Shown: positions 1 to 7,573, numbered from the stretch's first letter. The stretch is DNA of 10,408 nucleotides from Spongospora subterranea (GCA_900404475.1 OUQQ01000686.1:1-10408), one strand, 5' to 3'. Notes: a model not told the origin generated them from the sequence alone. Numbers and translations are program-made.

Positions 1-5
1 AGAAA

Positions 6-197
6 ATGACCAACAACTGGATCTCATCGAGTACATATCATATTCCAGGAGTGGGATATTTCTCTTGGCTACGTCTGTCAACGATCAGTCATGAACATGA
101 CATATTGGACGTCCTCAATAATATATCTATCGATCGCGAAGAACAGTTCACAAACTATTTTTTTCAAATATATGTCAACTACTTTCCACATTCATAA
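6..197 (+). CDS. Doubtful 63-residue ORF at the left edge
   Basis: ATG-initiated frame of 63 codons ending in TAA. Composition is plausible for a real protein (mixed polar and aromatic residues, few rare-looking runs), but no domain, signal peptide or membrane segment is visible. The frame is also open to the window edge upstream of the ATG, so it may be the last exon of a gene lying to the left. It overlaps one copy of a repeated motif (84-108), which lowers trust in it as a gene. I do not recognise it. Confidence 0.22.
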   Translation: MTNNWISSSTYHIPGVGYFSWLRLSTISHEHDILDVLNNISIDREEQFTNYFFQIYVNYFPHS

Positions 198-384
198 TTC
201 AATTCATAGATGTATTATTCAAAACCCAATATATCAATGGCATGACTGATGGTTAACAGACGCAGCCAAGAGAGATTCATTTGTTGGTCATCCTCTTTAT
301 CAAGGTTGCTTTCCAGCTTTTGATTAGGTTCAGCATTACGTGATGTGGACCAAAGACCCATCAGTCATGCTCATGACTTATTGG
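84..384 (+). repeat. Pair of 25-bp direct repeats with an internal palindrome
   Basis: The motif ATCAGTCATG-NN-CATGAC-W-TATTGG occurs at 84-108 and again at 360-384 with 22 of 25 bases identical. Each copy contains a small palindrome (GTCATG/CATGAC separated by 2 nt). The two copies lie 276 bp apart. The core also appears inverted at 240-252. Seen directly in the sequence; the role is unknown. It could be a transposon-end motif or a protein-binding site. Confidence 0.6.
240..370. repeat. 13-bp perfect inverted repeat bounding 131 bp
   Basis: GCATGACTGATGG at 240-252 is the exact reverse complement of 358-370. The enclosed 105 bp contain no ORF of note. Size and structure would fit a very small non-autonomous element (MITE), but I see no convincing target-site duplication, and the right arm is part of the dispersed 25-bp motif, so this may only be another copy of that motif in inverse orientation. 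Confidence 0.45.
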
Positions 385-442
385 TTTTTGATTAATACTT
401 CCTTGGATTGAATTATAAATATGGAAAGTAGTTGACTTATAT

Positions 443-624
443 ATCCGTGGACCGACATTCTTCATGTCGTATTGACGGTCGCAAGACTCGACTTGTCTAG
501 GAAGCCGTGTTCAACGCTATCCAACATTGCTGCATTGACACAATAGATAGCGTTGAACACGGCTTCCTAGACAACTCGAGTCTTGCGACCGTCCATACGA
601 CATGGAGAATGTCGGTCCACGGAT
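443..624. repeat. Long near-perfect hairpin: 79-bp arms, 24-nt loop
   Basis: The left arm (443-521) and the right arm (546-624) are reverse complements at 76 of 79 positions. As plus-strand RNA, one of the three mismatches would be a G:U pair; the other two are C:C and U:C. The loop is 522-545. The ORFs that can be read across it on both strands are a by-product of the palindrome and are not counted as genes. Such a structure fits a fold-back/MITE-type element, a recent inverted duplication, or the template of a hairpin RNA feeding a small-RNA pathway. No target-site duplication is obvious. Confidence 0.85.
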
Positions 625-987
625 CGGTCTCCTCCGACCCCTCGTCAACGCCAAACAGATCGTCGTGTAAAAAAGTTCCGCTTCTAAAACACAACGATTA
701 TTTAATGGCTTGTGCTCTACACTAGGTGTACCCAATAATGACTGTGTGCCAGTGCGGGCCTATATTCAGGTCCCCGTGTGTACAGTACCCGACACCTTTA
801 ACTCTCCAACTTTGCCACTATAGGCTACGGAGTACTCCTATCTGATACTCCTTACTCGGATTATAACTGAATTAATCGATTGCATTTGAAATTTTGAGAG
901 GATTGATTGAACTAGAAAATTTAAATTCGAATTATTGACTGACTTATGAGCACTCAAACTATCGACTTTTTCAAGTACGTACTGTAG
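625..987. other. No gene seen
   Basis: About 360 bp without a credible reading frame on either strand. The right half is AT-rich with many stops. I see no repeat, tRNA or promoter signal that I could defend. Confidence 0.5.
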
Positions 988-1036
988 ATATCAAAGTTGT
1001 GTGGTTATTTATCTGTAGTTATTCTGTTCCCTACAG

Positions 1037-1294
1037 TATGCAAAGTTCCAGAAGACGCTTTTTACAATGCCAAAAAGTCGCTCAATGAACCTGGATGCGG
1101 TTTAGGCGCAATGCTGGAATTGTTCCTGAATGTTACGGCTATTGAACACAATTGCAGTCTTAAGGACCATATTTGACTACAGTCTGAAATAGGAAAGTGT
1201 CATTCGGAACATATCGTTAATACGCTAAGCATTTGTTCTCGTCATTTTAAGGACAAAATTCGCCCACCGCCCATGGTTCCACCGACCAATTACA
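1037..1294 (+). CDS. Candidate exon pair (1037-1131, 1183-1294) of an unidentified gene
   Basis: A single plus-strand frame is open from 988 to 1302 except for one TGA at 1174-1176. The TGA falls inside a possible 51-bp intron (1132-1182, GT...CTACAG, phase 0 on both sides), similar in length to the 53- and 59-bp introns of the better supported genes here. A CCCTACAG acceptor precedes 1037 and a GTATGT donor follows 1294, so this would be internal exons of a larger gene. The peptide is cysteine-containing and protein-like; its second exon has the segment ICSRHFKDK, whose C-x2-H-F spacing recalls the end of a THAP zinc finger, though the other zinc ligands are not evident. It could equally be a decayed gene with a true stop. 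Confidence 0.35.
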
Positions 1295-1302
1295 GTATGT
1301 AG

Positions 1303-1544
1303 TATCTTCCATCCCCGAGAAATGATAGCGGCAGCCAAACGCTCCACAATTAGTCCATTATCATTATTACGCTCGGATCATTATCATGATTAGGTATTAT
1401 TGCAATGGTTATTGCGGTGTCACCCAAACGGAGAAAGAACACGATCGAAACGGGATCGGTTGATGTGCACTTAACGTGATCCCCCCCCTTCCAATGATAT
1501 CTGCCAGAGAGTGTGTGTGTCTGCCATATCCTTCCCTTGTTCTG
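1303..1544. other. No gene seen
   Basis: AT-rich at the left, turning pyrimidine-rich from about 1480. No credible ORF. If 1037-1294 is a real exon pair, this would hold its downstream intron or 3' end; no clear acceptor-plus-frame combination was found. Confidence 0.4.
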
Positions 1545-1735
1545 TCCAATACTGCCCCTGCTCCTCTCCTCATTTGCCCTACTCCTGTCCCAGTCCCTCT
1601 CTCATTTGCCCTACTCCTGTCCCTGCTTCCTCTTCTCAATTTGTCCTGTCTCCTGCTCCTCTCCTCATTTGTCCTACTCCTGTCCCTCTCTCATTTGTTC
1701 TACTCCTGTCCCTCGCCTGCCCTGTTGCCAACCCA
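1545..1735 (+). repeat. Degenerate pyrimidine-rich minisatellite
   Basis: At least five imperfect copies of a unit like CATTTGYCCTACTCCTGTCC begin near 1571, 1603, 1637, 1666 and 1692, spaced 26-34 bp. The plus strand is nearly pure C/T, so all three plus frames stay open and yield Leu/Pro/Ser-rich pseudo-proteins, as does the purine-rich opposite strand. These are treated as artefacts. The tract ends about 60 bp before the membrane-protein ORF at 1792 and could be part of its upstream region or of an intron's polypyrimidine tract. Confidence 0.8.
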
Positions 1736-1791
1736 CCATCACCATTTCAGTAATCTGGTTCCACAGGACGTATCGGTCGCGTCCATCTGTC

Positions 1792-2118
1792 ATGATTGTT
1801 GCTCAGCCTATCGATCATCATGATCGTGATTGCTCTCGTCTCACAACCTTGTCAAATCTAAAGCCGATATCGACAGTATTATTGCTAATCTGTGTAATAT
1901 TACCCCCTATTATCGCATATCAAAGTAAGGAGTATTATTATTCCGATATCGATATTCCTCCTGTTATTACAACTATCTGGTGTCTTACCATCATCACCCT
2001 CATCGCCATTGATCTCAAAATAATGATCTCAACACCACCTTGCCATCTTCCGCTCCTCCCTTGGGCCCTACTTGCTATATTCATTGCCTCTTTAACCTCA
2101 TTCATCATTGGATTGTAA
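1792..2118 (+). CDS. Small predicted membrane protein with three hydrophobic segments
   Basis: The frame is open far upstream, but only because of the C/T-rich repeat; the first ATG after that repeat is at 1792 and gives 108 residues. A polar N-terminus of about 27 residues is followed by three hydrophobic stretches: around residues 29-46 (STVLLLICVILPPIIAY), 60-80 (ITTIWCLTIITLIAID) and 90-108 (LPWALLAIFIASLTSFIIGL), the last ending at the stop. It has Ser, Ile and aromatic use like the small membrane ORF that follows. A second ATG at 1820 in another frame stops quickly and was not chosen. No family recognised; the N-terminus could instead come from an upstream exon. Localisation to a membrane is inferred from hydrophobicity only. 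Confidence 0.5.
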   Translation: MIVAQPIDHHDRDCSRLTTLSNLKPISTVLLLICVILPPIIAYQSKEYYYSDIDIPPVITTIWCLTIITLIAIDLKIMISTPPCHLPLLPWALLAIFIASLTSFIIGL

Positions 2119-2248
2119 ACCCATCACATCATATCTCACAGTACAATTAGTTCAATAGTTATTATGTTATTTGATCATTCCCCAATTGACAATATCACTC
2201 AATAATCCCTTACACATTCTTTGATACATATATTGGTTTAGGCGAATT

Positions 2249-2488
2249 ATGCATTCTTATGCTAATTTTGGCGCTGGATTGATCATCATCGGCATTTCAA
2301 TATCAGGGTTTCTTGTCTTTCTCCTGTTATCGCTCAGTTTGATAGTATCAATGGTTTATTCCCCTCCCCAATTGTGTTTAGGGTGTAAATCACCGCTATC
2401 AAGATCGGGGCAGTTCTGTCCCCATTGTGGTATTCCCAATGGGCTGCTGATATCATCACCACCACCACCTTATGTATCAGAACAATAA
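2249..2488 (+). CDS. Single-pass membrane protein with cytosolic-type zinc ribbon and PPPPY tail
   Basis: A 79-residue ORF with its own ATG. Residues 9-36 form one long hydrophobic helix. Residues 43-60 carry a four-cysteine zinc-ribbon pattern, C-x2-C...C-x2-C (CLGC at 43-46, CPHC at 57-60, followed by Gly), typical of zinc-ribbon knuckles. Residues 71-75 are PPPPY, matching the PPxY consensus recognised by WW domains of NEDD4-type ubiquitin ligases and others. The order TM, zinc ribbon, PPxY suggests a small adaptor displayed on a membrane; that role is inference. Oddity: a GT at 2474 directly after the PPPPY codon can splice in phase 0 to a CAG acceptor at 2563, replacing VSEQ by 32 other residues (2564-2662). 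An AATAAA at 2658 could serve polyadenylation. Confidence 0.62.
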   Translation: MHSYANFGAGLIIIGISISGFLVFLLLSLSLIVSMVYSPPQLCLGCKSPLSRSGQFCPHCGIPNGLLISSPPPPYVSEQ

Positions 2489-2563
2489 TCAATATAGATC
2501 TAATTGTTAATATCAATTCATCGTAAATGGCGTTCCCTCGTCACCTGCTATCAATTTTTACAG

Positions 2564-2662
2564 GCTGGAGTTTCCTGGGAAAGCTTAGTCATTACCCTCG
2601 TGCCATCAGCTAATTATTGTTATAGATTTACCAAAGAGAGAGGTTTGTGGAGTTTTGAATAA
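2564..2662 (+). CDS. Possible alternative last exon of the zinc-ribbon membrane protein
   Basis: The frame is open from 2499 to 2659 and ends in TAA at 2660-2662. A TATCAATTTTTACAG acceptor precedes 2564. The 90-bp interval 2474-2563 starts with GTATCA, contains in-frame stops and is phase 0 at both ends, so joining would give a 107-residue protein. The peptide is protein-like but has no motif. The unspliced reading with a stop at 2486-2488 is equally possible, hence the low score. Confidence 0.22.
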   Translation, partial: AGVSWESLVITLVPSANYCYRFTKERGLWSFE

Positions 2663-2679
2663 ATAAGGAAAATCGATAG

Positions 2680-2817
2680 ATGATCTTATCGCAGTATAAG
2701 AAAATCAATCAATCTGTTTGCTCATTAACCTCAGGGTTCTGTCATCCATTGAATCTTTGTGGTTTGGCGTCTAAGGCCAAACGCGCCCCCTTGTCCAACA
2801 TGTTCGACCCGTTTTAA
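2680..2817 (+). CDS. Short ORF, 45 residues, cysteine-containing, unidentified
   Basis: ATG at 2680, TAA at 2815-2817. The peptide has three cysteines in its middle (C14, C21, C27) and a basic then acidic end (SKAKRAPLSNMFDPF). Its layout CS...FC...N..GL...PL.N vaguely recalls the N-terminus of the ribosome-biogenesis factor MAK16, but the diagnostic CPLANS cysteine is absent and the ORF stops early, so I do not assign it. It contains a perfect 7-bp hairpin (GTTTGGC/GCCAAAC, loop 7 nt, 2762-2782). It could be a relic or chance. Confidence 0.25.
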   Translation: MILSQYKKINQSVCSLTSGFCHPLNLCGLASKAKRAPLSNMFDPF

Positions 2818-3298
2818 CAATATCAGACACCCTTCAATGCGGAACCTCACCGTCTTTAATCAGAGATCCCTTTAAGATCGCGGTTGTGATTGAGTGATGG
2901 GCCGCTAATAAGCAGCGCCCCGATTCTGATCCATGCCATCTTGAAGCGCTTACTCTCAAAATACCTTCTTTTACGGTTTATGTGGTTTCCTGTCATCTTA
3001 AGTACGGCAGTGCAGTTCGATTCTCATAATGAAAAGAAGCACATAGTGGTTGACGAGAATACCCCTGGTCTATTGGTTTATATTATTGAATAAATAAATA
3101 CTGACGAACGGCTATTTGATATCCCAATTGTAAAGACCAAAATAGATCTCATCATAATCATTCCTTCATCGTCGTGTTTGTTGTCTTTTCTACATCTTGT
3201 GTTGAAGTATTTGTTGAAGTTGATGACTTCTCAATGGCGCCATTTAAGTTTAATGTGATCAAATTCGCTAAACCAATTCCCGTTATATATTTAACAGA
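2818..3298. other. No confident gene; two competing short ORFs
   Basis: The plus frame 2890-3093 is open (68 codons) but lacks an early ATG. On the opposite strand 2996-2856 there is an ATG-started basic 46-residue ORF. Neither has a recognisable domain or paired splice signals, and they overlap, so at most one is real. From 3094 on the plus strand is T-rich and ORF-free; this is where the 3' end of the minus-strand gene at 3299 should lie. Confidence 0.35.
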
Positions 3299-4932
3299 TC
3301 AGTGGTCGTTATGAGCCTGTCTCCTTTTAGATGATGGCCTTTTATCCGATATTGGATCATCATAAACTCGTATTGAATTGGTCTTGAACAGACGCTCTTC
3401 AAATTCATTCAGGTCCCGGTTCCAGGCGCGTACTGAATCCAATGCCGGTGCTGATCGTGATTTATTCAGGGCCCGCTGTGCCGGCGTCATGGATTGTTGA
3501 TGGGCTCTGACCCTGTTCTGGTAATCGTGTACCGCTCGCCACGACATGATATCATCAATGTCGACACGCGATCGCATTGTAAATGGGCCATTCCCTGGAA
3601 ACTCCACAAGTTAATGGCGATCATCAAAATCTGGAATACGATAACAACAATATATCATGAAACCCTGGGAAATCAGATTAATCAGATTGAAAACAAGCGA
3701 ACAGCAACCGATATTGAACGACGGAAACCCGAATCGTTTGCTGTTGTGAGGACCGGACCATCTGGGAATAGATCATTATCGAAAAGTAATCCGGAATAAT
3801 CACTATGATCATAGCCAATTAGTTCAGGATGATCTCTTATTGTTATCGGTTTCGCCATCTTATCCAATGTCGCTGATCTTTTCAGTGATTGTTTGGTATT
3901 TGCGGTGGGTTTGGCCGACCGTGTTCCATGACCATGTTTCGCCACCCAATCTGATCGAATATCGTCCTTTCGCCTGCGTTTTACAATCAAATCCCAGAAG
4001 ACGCCAATATATTCCTGTTGAACGCGTTCGTCAATGGACGCTATCGCCGACCGATTTCCTTTAGGATGAACCCGCCCTCGTAATCTATTCCGACAACCAG
4101 ACGACGTTGGTCAATTGAATAGTGAATATGAACAGTACAACAGATAAACGACGAAGGTGAAAATTGTGGTAAACCGGAAATGGTCAATCTGCTCTTGACC
4201 TCTCCCTGGGTATCTCCCATAAGTTATTCCAATCCGTTGATTTCATTGGCCCTAATCTCGTCAACCGATCCTTTATTGGGATGGTCAACTGACTCAGATG
4301 GCGACGCAACAGTTCGGGCGAGTGATCCCAACGAGAATCCTGATGAGACACCATCTTCCGAACTTGATTATCCATTCGCCGACGCTCGTGCTCGACACGA
4401 ATTCCATCCCGTAATGATTTTAGCCGTTCATTATTCTGTTCCGCCAACCGCCTCATTTCACCATCATATCTAAACCCAATCAGCAAACAGTTATTCAGAT
4501 TATTGAAAACGAGAAAGACAATATAGTGAAGAAGATTATTGGGAAATCAATTCATCAAAGGTCTATTCAACATGAAAGCGGTGAAATGAGCGGGATATGA
4601 TTGGGCATTAACTTTGATAAGTGATGTTGATATGAGGATAATAGATGGGGTTTAACAGGAATCTGTTGCGATCTGATATGGAGTTTAGGGTGAATACAGA
4701 CACCATTCCATTTGGGTAATGATCGGTGACGTTGGAAGTGGTGTCGTAATTCACGATAGGTATTTGTGGACATGAACGTTTGAAGGAGATGCTGATAATC
4801 TGAATCACCATTGGATATGGCGATCTGTAGATCGGGAGCACATCCATAACGGAGAGATCCTTTAGGGATTGATGGACGAGGGATTGACGATAGACTTAAT
4901 GGATCGGGGATTGACCGACCATCATCCCCCAT
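3299..4932 (-). CDS. Unidentified basic, charged protein; multi-exon
   Basis: Start ATG at 4932-4930, stop at 3301-3299. Exons by frame and splice phase: 4932-4613; 4469-4200; 4084 to about 3709; then 3664-3640 and 3594-3299. Introns: 4612-4470 (GTTAAT...GTTTAG) and 4199-4085 (GTCAAG...GAATAG), both phase 2. The third junction is ambiguous: two mini-introns (3708-3665, 44 bp; 3639-3595, 45 bp) around a 25-nt exon keep the frame, but one 125-134-bp intron from a phase-1 donor near 3719-3728 also works. The two-intron model gives about 428 residues. The protein is hydrophilic, without signal peptide or TM. It has a Pro/Ser-rich N-terminus, a charged, probably helical stretch (MRRLAEQNNERLKSLRDG) at the start of exon 2, and Arg/Lys-rich segments such as IVKRRRKDD. 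No family recognised; a nuclear or cytoskeletal role would be guesswork. It lies head-to-tail behind the VWD-type gene, 239 bp away. Confidence 0.68.
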
Positions 4933-5171
4933 CTCTATCTCTAAAGACAGATATATTGTGGTCGAGGAGATGGGATCACCATCCCATATAATATCTCACC
5001 CGATATCTGTCACAACATCCTCTGATTATCGCGTTATTTCCCCTCAATATAGAGAGCGGATCATGAAATGATGGGTCTTATTAGGGTAACTGATCACGCC
5101 CTCATTCGATGGGATAATGAACAAGGGATGAATAGAGTGTATTTGATATGGCGATAATAGAGTCAATTCCC
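4933..5171. other. Intergenic spacer with small inverted repeats
   Basis: Spacer between the VWD-type gene (ends 5172) and the next minus-strand gene (starts 4932). It should hold the 3' end of the first and the promoter of the second. Two inverted repeats are visible: ATGGGA/TCCCAT around 4969-4986, and GACAGATAT near 4947 with ATATCTGTC near 5004. No canonical TATA box or AATAAA can be assigned with confidence. Confidence 0.4.
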
Positions 5172-6361
5172 TTAGAGATGATCGACCAATCTTATGGCAT
5201 TAGCTCTGGCCACAGATAATTGCTGTGATTGCTGATTACGAAGGCGCCGATTAGCGAATACCCCAATAAAGAATGCCATTCCTAGAGCCCCTGATATGAT
5301 AATCGACGCCATATTCGCACTGCTTGCCGTTTGACGCCTTTGCACAATGGTCTCGGGACGCGTTGGATTCGCCTCAATCAGATAATCGGCGTCCGCTTTC
5401 GAGCTGATCATGGCCTGAAAATTGCTGGCCCCGATCAGCGTCGAGTTCGTCTGGATGAAATCGTAAACACATTGGCGAAATGGGCGTTGGTCGGTGATCG
5501 CCAAGGATGAAGCCAATTGTCGGCATTGATAAAGCGATTGTTTCAGGGAATATGACGATGGGAATGTGATGATATTATTGGATAATGACATGTCACGATC
5601 AGGTAATGACGTTGCGATATCCTCATTTGAGAAGGAGGCCATAGCATCATCATATAGGGGATCATTATGGGGATATAATCGGGAGATATCGGGCTTGATC
5701 TGACAGAACCCGGTCGTGTCGGATAATAAGGGGTTGATCGCGGTCATCGATATAAACCCAGAACCGATTGTGATCATGATCGGTGCCTGTCCTGATATAT
5801 TGATCGCTAATGTAATGGATGTTGTCGTATAGGATGATAATAATACACCTGTCCTGTTTAGCGCCATTGTGAACTGATCGCTCTCAACACTATTCTCAAT
5901 CGACTGAATCAAATCAATATCCTGTTGGGCATTCTCCCCGCTCTGAAACCGACAGCGAATCTGATCGGGCTGTTGAGAACCTGAAATATTGACACCATAT
6001 TCCAGTGTTAATGTGTTTAAAGCGCCACAATCAACTGAACGACACGATCTCAATCCGTTCAGTTGGACAATCGCTCCACGAACATAACTATGATTGGTTG
6101 ATAATCGTGCCATATGCACACGAACGCTGAGGAAGTCATTCTGAACCGCTGTGAAATATCCCACGCCTTCATAATCGAATTCGACGCTTTGAAACTGAGA
6201 GACGGATTTTTGAATGATAATGATGATGACGATGATTAGGGAAATACATTATGAATATGAGGATCACCGCTAATGGTGCAGGTGTCGGTCTGGACCGGGA
6301 TTCGATCAGAGAATGATGTGACAGAATAAAACAGGATCGAGGATATCAATAGGAATAACAT
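5172..6361 (-). CDS. Predicted type I membrane protein with VWD-like extracellular domain
   Basis: Two exons, 6361-6248 and 6194-5172, joined across a 53-bp phase-0 intron (6247-6195, GTATTT...CTCTCAG) with a CTAAT branch-like motif and an in-frame stop. Product 378 residues. The ATG at 6361 was chosen because a signal peptide follows at once (MLFLLISSILFYSVTSFS); an in-frame ATG at 6430 would add 23 residues ahead of it. Residues 28-35 read C-T-I-S-GDPH, the hallmark start of a von Willebrand factor D domain. Splicing brings FDYEGVGYF next to it at the place where VWD domains have their FDG..Y..G strand, which confirms the junction. The ectodomain has five N-x-S/T sites and several cysteines. 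Residues about 333-352 are a membrane helix, followed by a short tail beginning NRRLRN. VWD domains occur in secreted and surface adhesive or mucin-like proteins; a surface role is inferred. Substrate or partner unknown. Confidence 0.8.
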
Positions 6362-6635
6362 GTTGAGGGGTGATGAACGAGGGCAATTGGGGACCTGATT
6401 ATATATGACAGGAACTGGATTAGGGGACACGAGAACAGACTATCAATCACAAACGAATCACCAAGATATCAATATCACTATGAAATATCCACAATTGACC
6501 CCAATATTACACAGACCATGAAGATGTGACCAACACAATCCCAATCTATGACAAACTCCAACAGATTAAATCATTCAATAAAGATCACCATTATCGACAT
6601 CTCAAACCTCCAAATTCCTTGGTGAATTGCAGTTT
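6362..6635. other. Spacer between ICln and the VWD-type gene
   Basis: 274 bp, AT-rich, no gene. It should carry the 3' end of ICln and the promoter of the VWD-type gene, both on the minus strand. No specific element can be named. Confidence 0.4.
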
Positions 6636-7440
6636 TTATTGTTGAGATCGTTGTTGATTGTCTGATATTAGATCTGATTCACCTCTGTCTTTGAGATCAG
6701 GTTCCTGTTCTTCCAGGAGAACGGCAGATTCCGCCATCGCCCGACAGATGGCCTCGTATAACGCTGTCAGAGACGTTGACCGATCCCTTGGCAGTAGACG
6801 GCATTGCCCGATCAAATCGGGATCATCACTGTCGTAGTCGATATCGAACTGGACCAGCAACCATGGTCCAGGACAATCATCGGTTCCGTTGATAGATAAT
6901 GCATGTAAACCGACTAATATATCGCTAATGAGTATATGTCACAACATGAAATAAATGACGAGATAAAAGAGATTGAATAAACAGAAAAACGAGATAGAGC
7001 GATCTTCAACAAGAGATCCAACAATCATGGTTGCAACAAAACCGCTCTTCATCGATGGAAAACAAACGAAAAGAGCAGTTTCGAACCGATGATGTGGCTG
7101 TAGAGAGATTTAATACCAGATTGCAAAGTCGAAAAACTGTAAAGTTAGATTGTAGGGAGTCCCTTACTGAATGGAATATCGAAAGCCCATCCTTCATTAT
7201 CGACATGTTTTAGCCATATTATATTCCTATTTTATGAAGAATATAATGGGTTTTAGGGTGAGAGATGGCGATAGTAGGTAGCTACCGATTGGTGATGAAT
7301 AACCTTCCAGGGGCAATTCCTTCTGTACCCTGATCATCTCCTAAAACCATATCAATATTATCGATATCGTATATAATCGTCTCGTCCTCCACCAAAACGG
7401 GTTCGGACGCATCACTAGCCGCTAAACGAATCAGTGGCAT
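6636..7440 (-). CDS. CLNS1A: Methylosome subunit pICln (chloride conductance regulatory protein ICln)
   Basis: Three exons: 7440-7286, 7226-7168, 6913-6636; introns 7285-7227 (59 bp, GTAGCT...AATAG, phase 2) and 7167-6914 (254 bp, GTAAGG...ATTAG, phase 1). Product 163 residues from ATG 7440 to TAA. The joined protein shows the ICln PH-like fold in order: GTEGIAPGRLFITN (38-51, matching human GTGTLYIAES), NIIWL (53-57, matching RLSWL), GWAFDIPFIGLHALS (64-78, matching the GFSLEYPTISLHALS block), a WLLVQFDID strand, an acidic loop, then CRLLPRDRSTSLTALYEAICRAMAE, matching the EFRFVP...L..MF.AMCEC end of the domain. The first and second junctions both restore this alignment without gaps against the plant-type motif. 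ICln binds Sm proteins and, with PRMT5 and its WD partner, holds them for snRNP assembly in the cytosol. The acidic C-terminal tail is shorter than in human (237 residues in all). Confidence 0.88.
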
Positions 7441-7573
7441 ATTTCTTTAAATGATAGGGCGATTGTGCGCATAGCGCCATTGTCAATTGGCGGACCCCGT
7501 CACGGGCCTCACGGCAGTTGAACAATAAATACATGAACAGGCCACTTAGTGGCGTTTAACCAATCATCCCACT
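7441..7573 (-). promoter_or_regulatory. Upstream region of the ICln gene
   Basis: The 130 bp before the ICln ATG, read on the minus strand, contain a CCAAT motif (around 7486-7490) and no clear TATA box. A small palindrome GCCAC-TTA-GTGGC lies at 7541-7553. Assignment as promoter is by position only. Confidence 0.25.

Noticed and set aside
497..735. Overlapping ORFs on both strands (507-725 plus, 694-497 and 735-517 minus)
   Set aside because: They are produced by the 443-624 inverted repeat, which mirrors one open frame onto the other strand; no start context or domain.
1476..1823. Leu/Pro/Ser-rich ORFs of 80-201 residues in all plus frames, and an Arg/Gly-rich minus ORF
   Set aside because: All arise from the stop-poor C/T minisatellite. 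Only the part from ATG 1792 onward has independent membrane-protein character.
2760..2820. tRNA-like pieces: GTTTGGC-GTCTAAG-GCCAAAC hairpin and a GTTCGACCC T-loop-like string
   Set aside because: No acceptor stem or T stem can be paired, and the arms are not at tRNA spacing.
2856..2996. Minus-strand basic ORF whose start (TGNHI..KRR) resembles the end of ribosomal protein eL39
   Set aside because: The match covers only a few residues with a gap, the upstream part of eL39 is absent and the ORF continues past the eL39 end.
3494..4473. Plus-strand ORFs 3494-3799, 3840-4064 and 4180-4473
   Set aside because: They lie antisense to the spliced minus-strand gene, whose frames join with consistent splice phases; the plus ORFs do not.
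7006..7213. ORFs inside ICln intron 2 (7206-7006 minus, 7031-7213 plus)
   Set aside because: The minus ORF is out of phase with ICln and is skipped by the intron that restores the family alignment; the plus ORF is antisense to exon 2 and has no proven start. Kept only as a low-interest observation.
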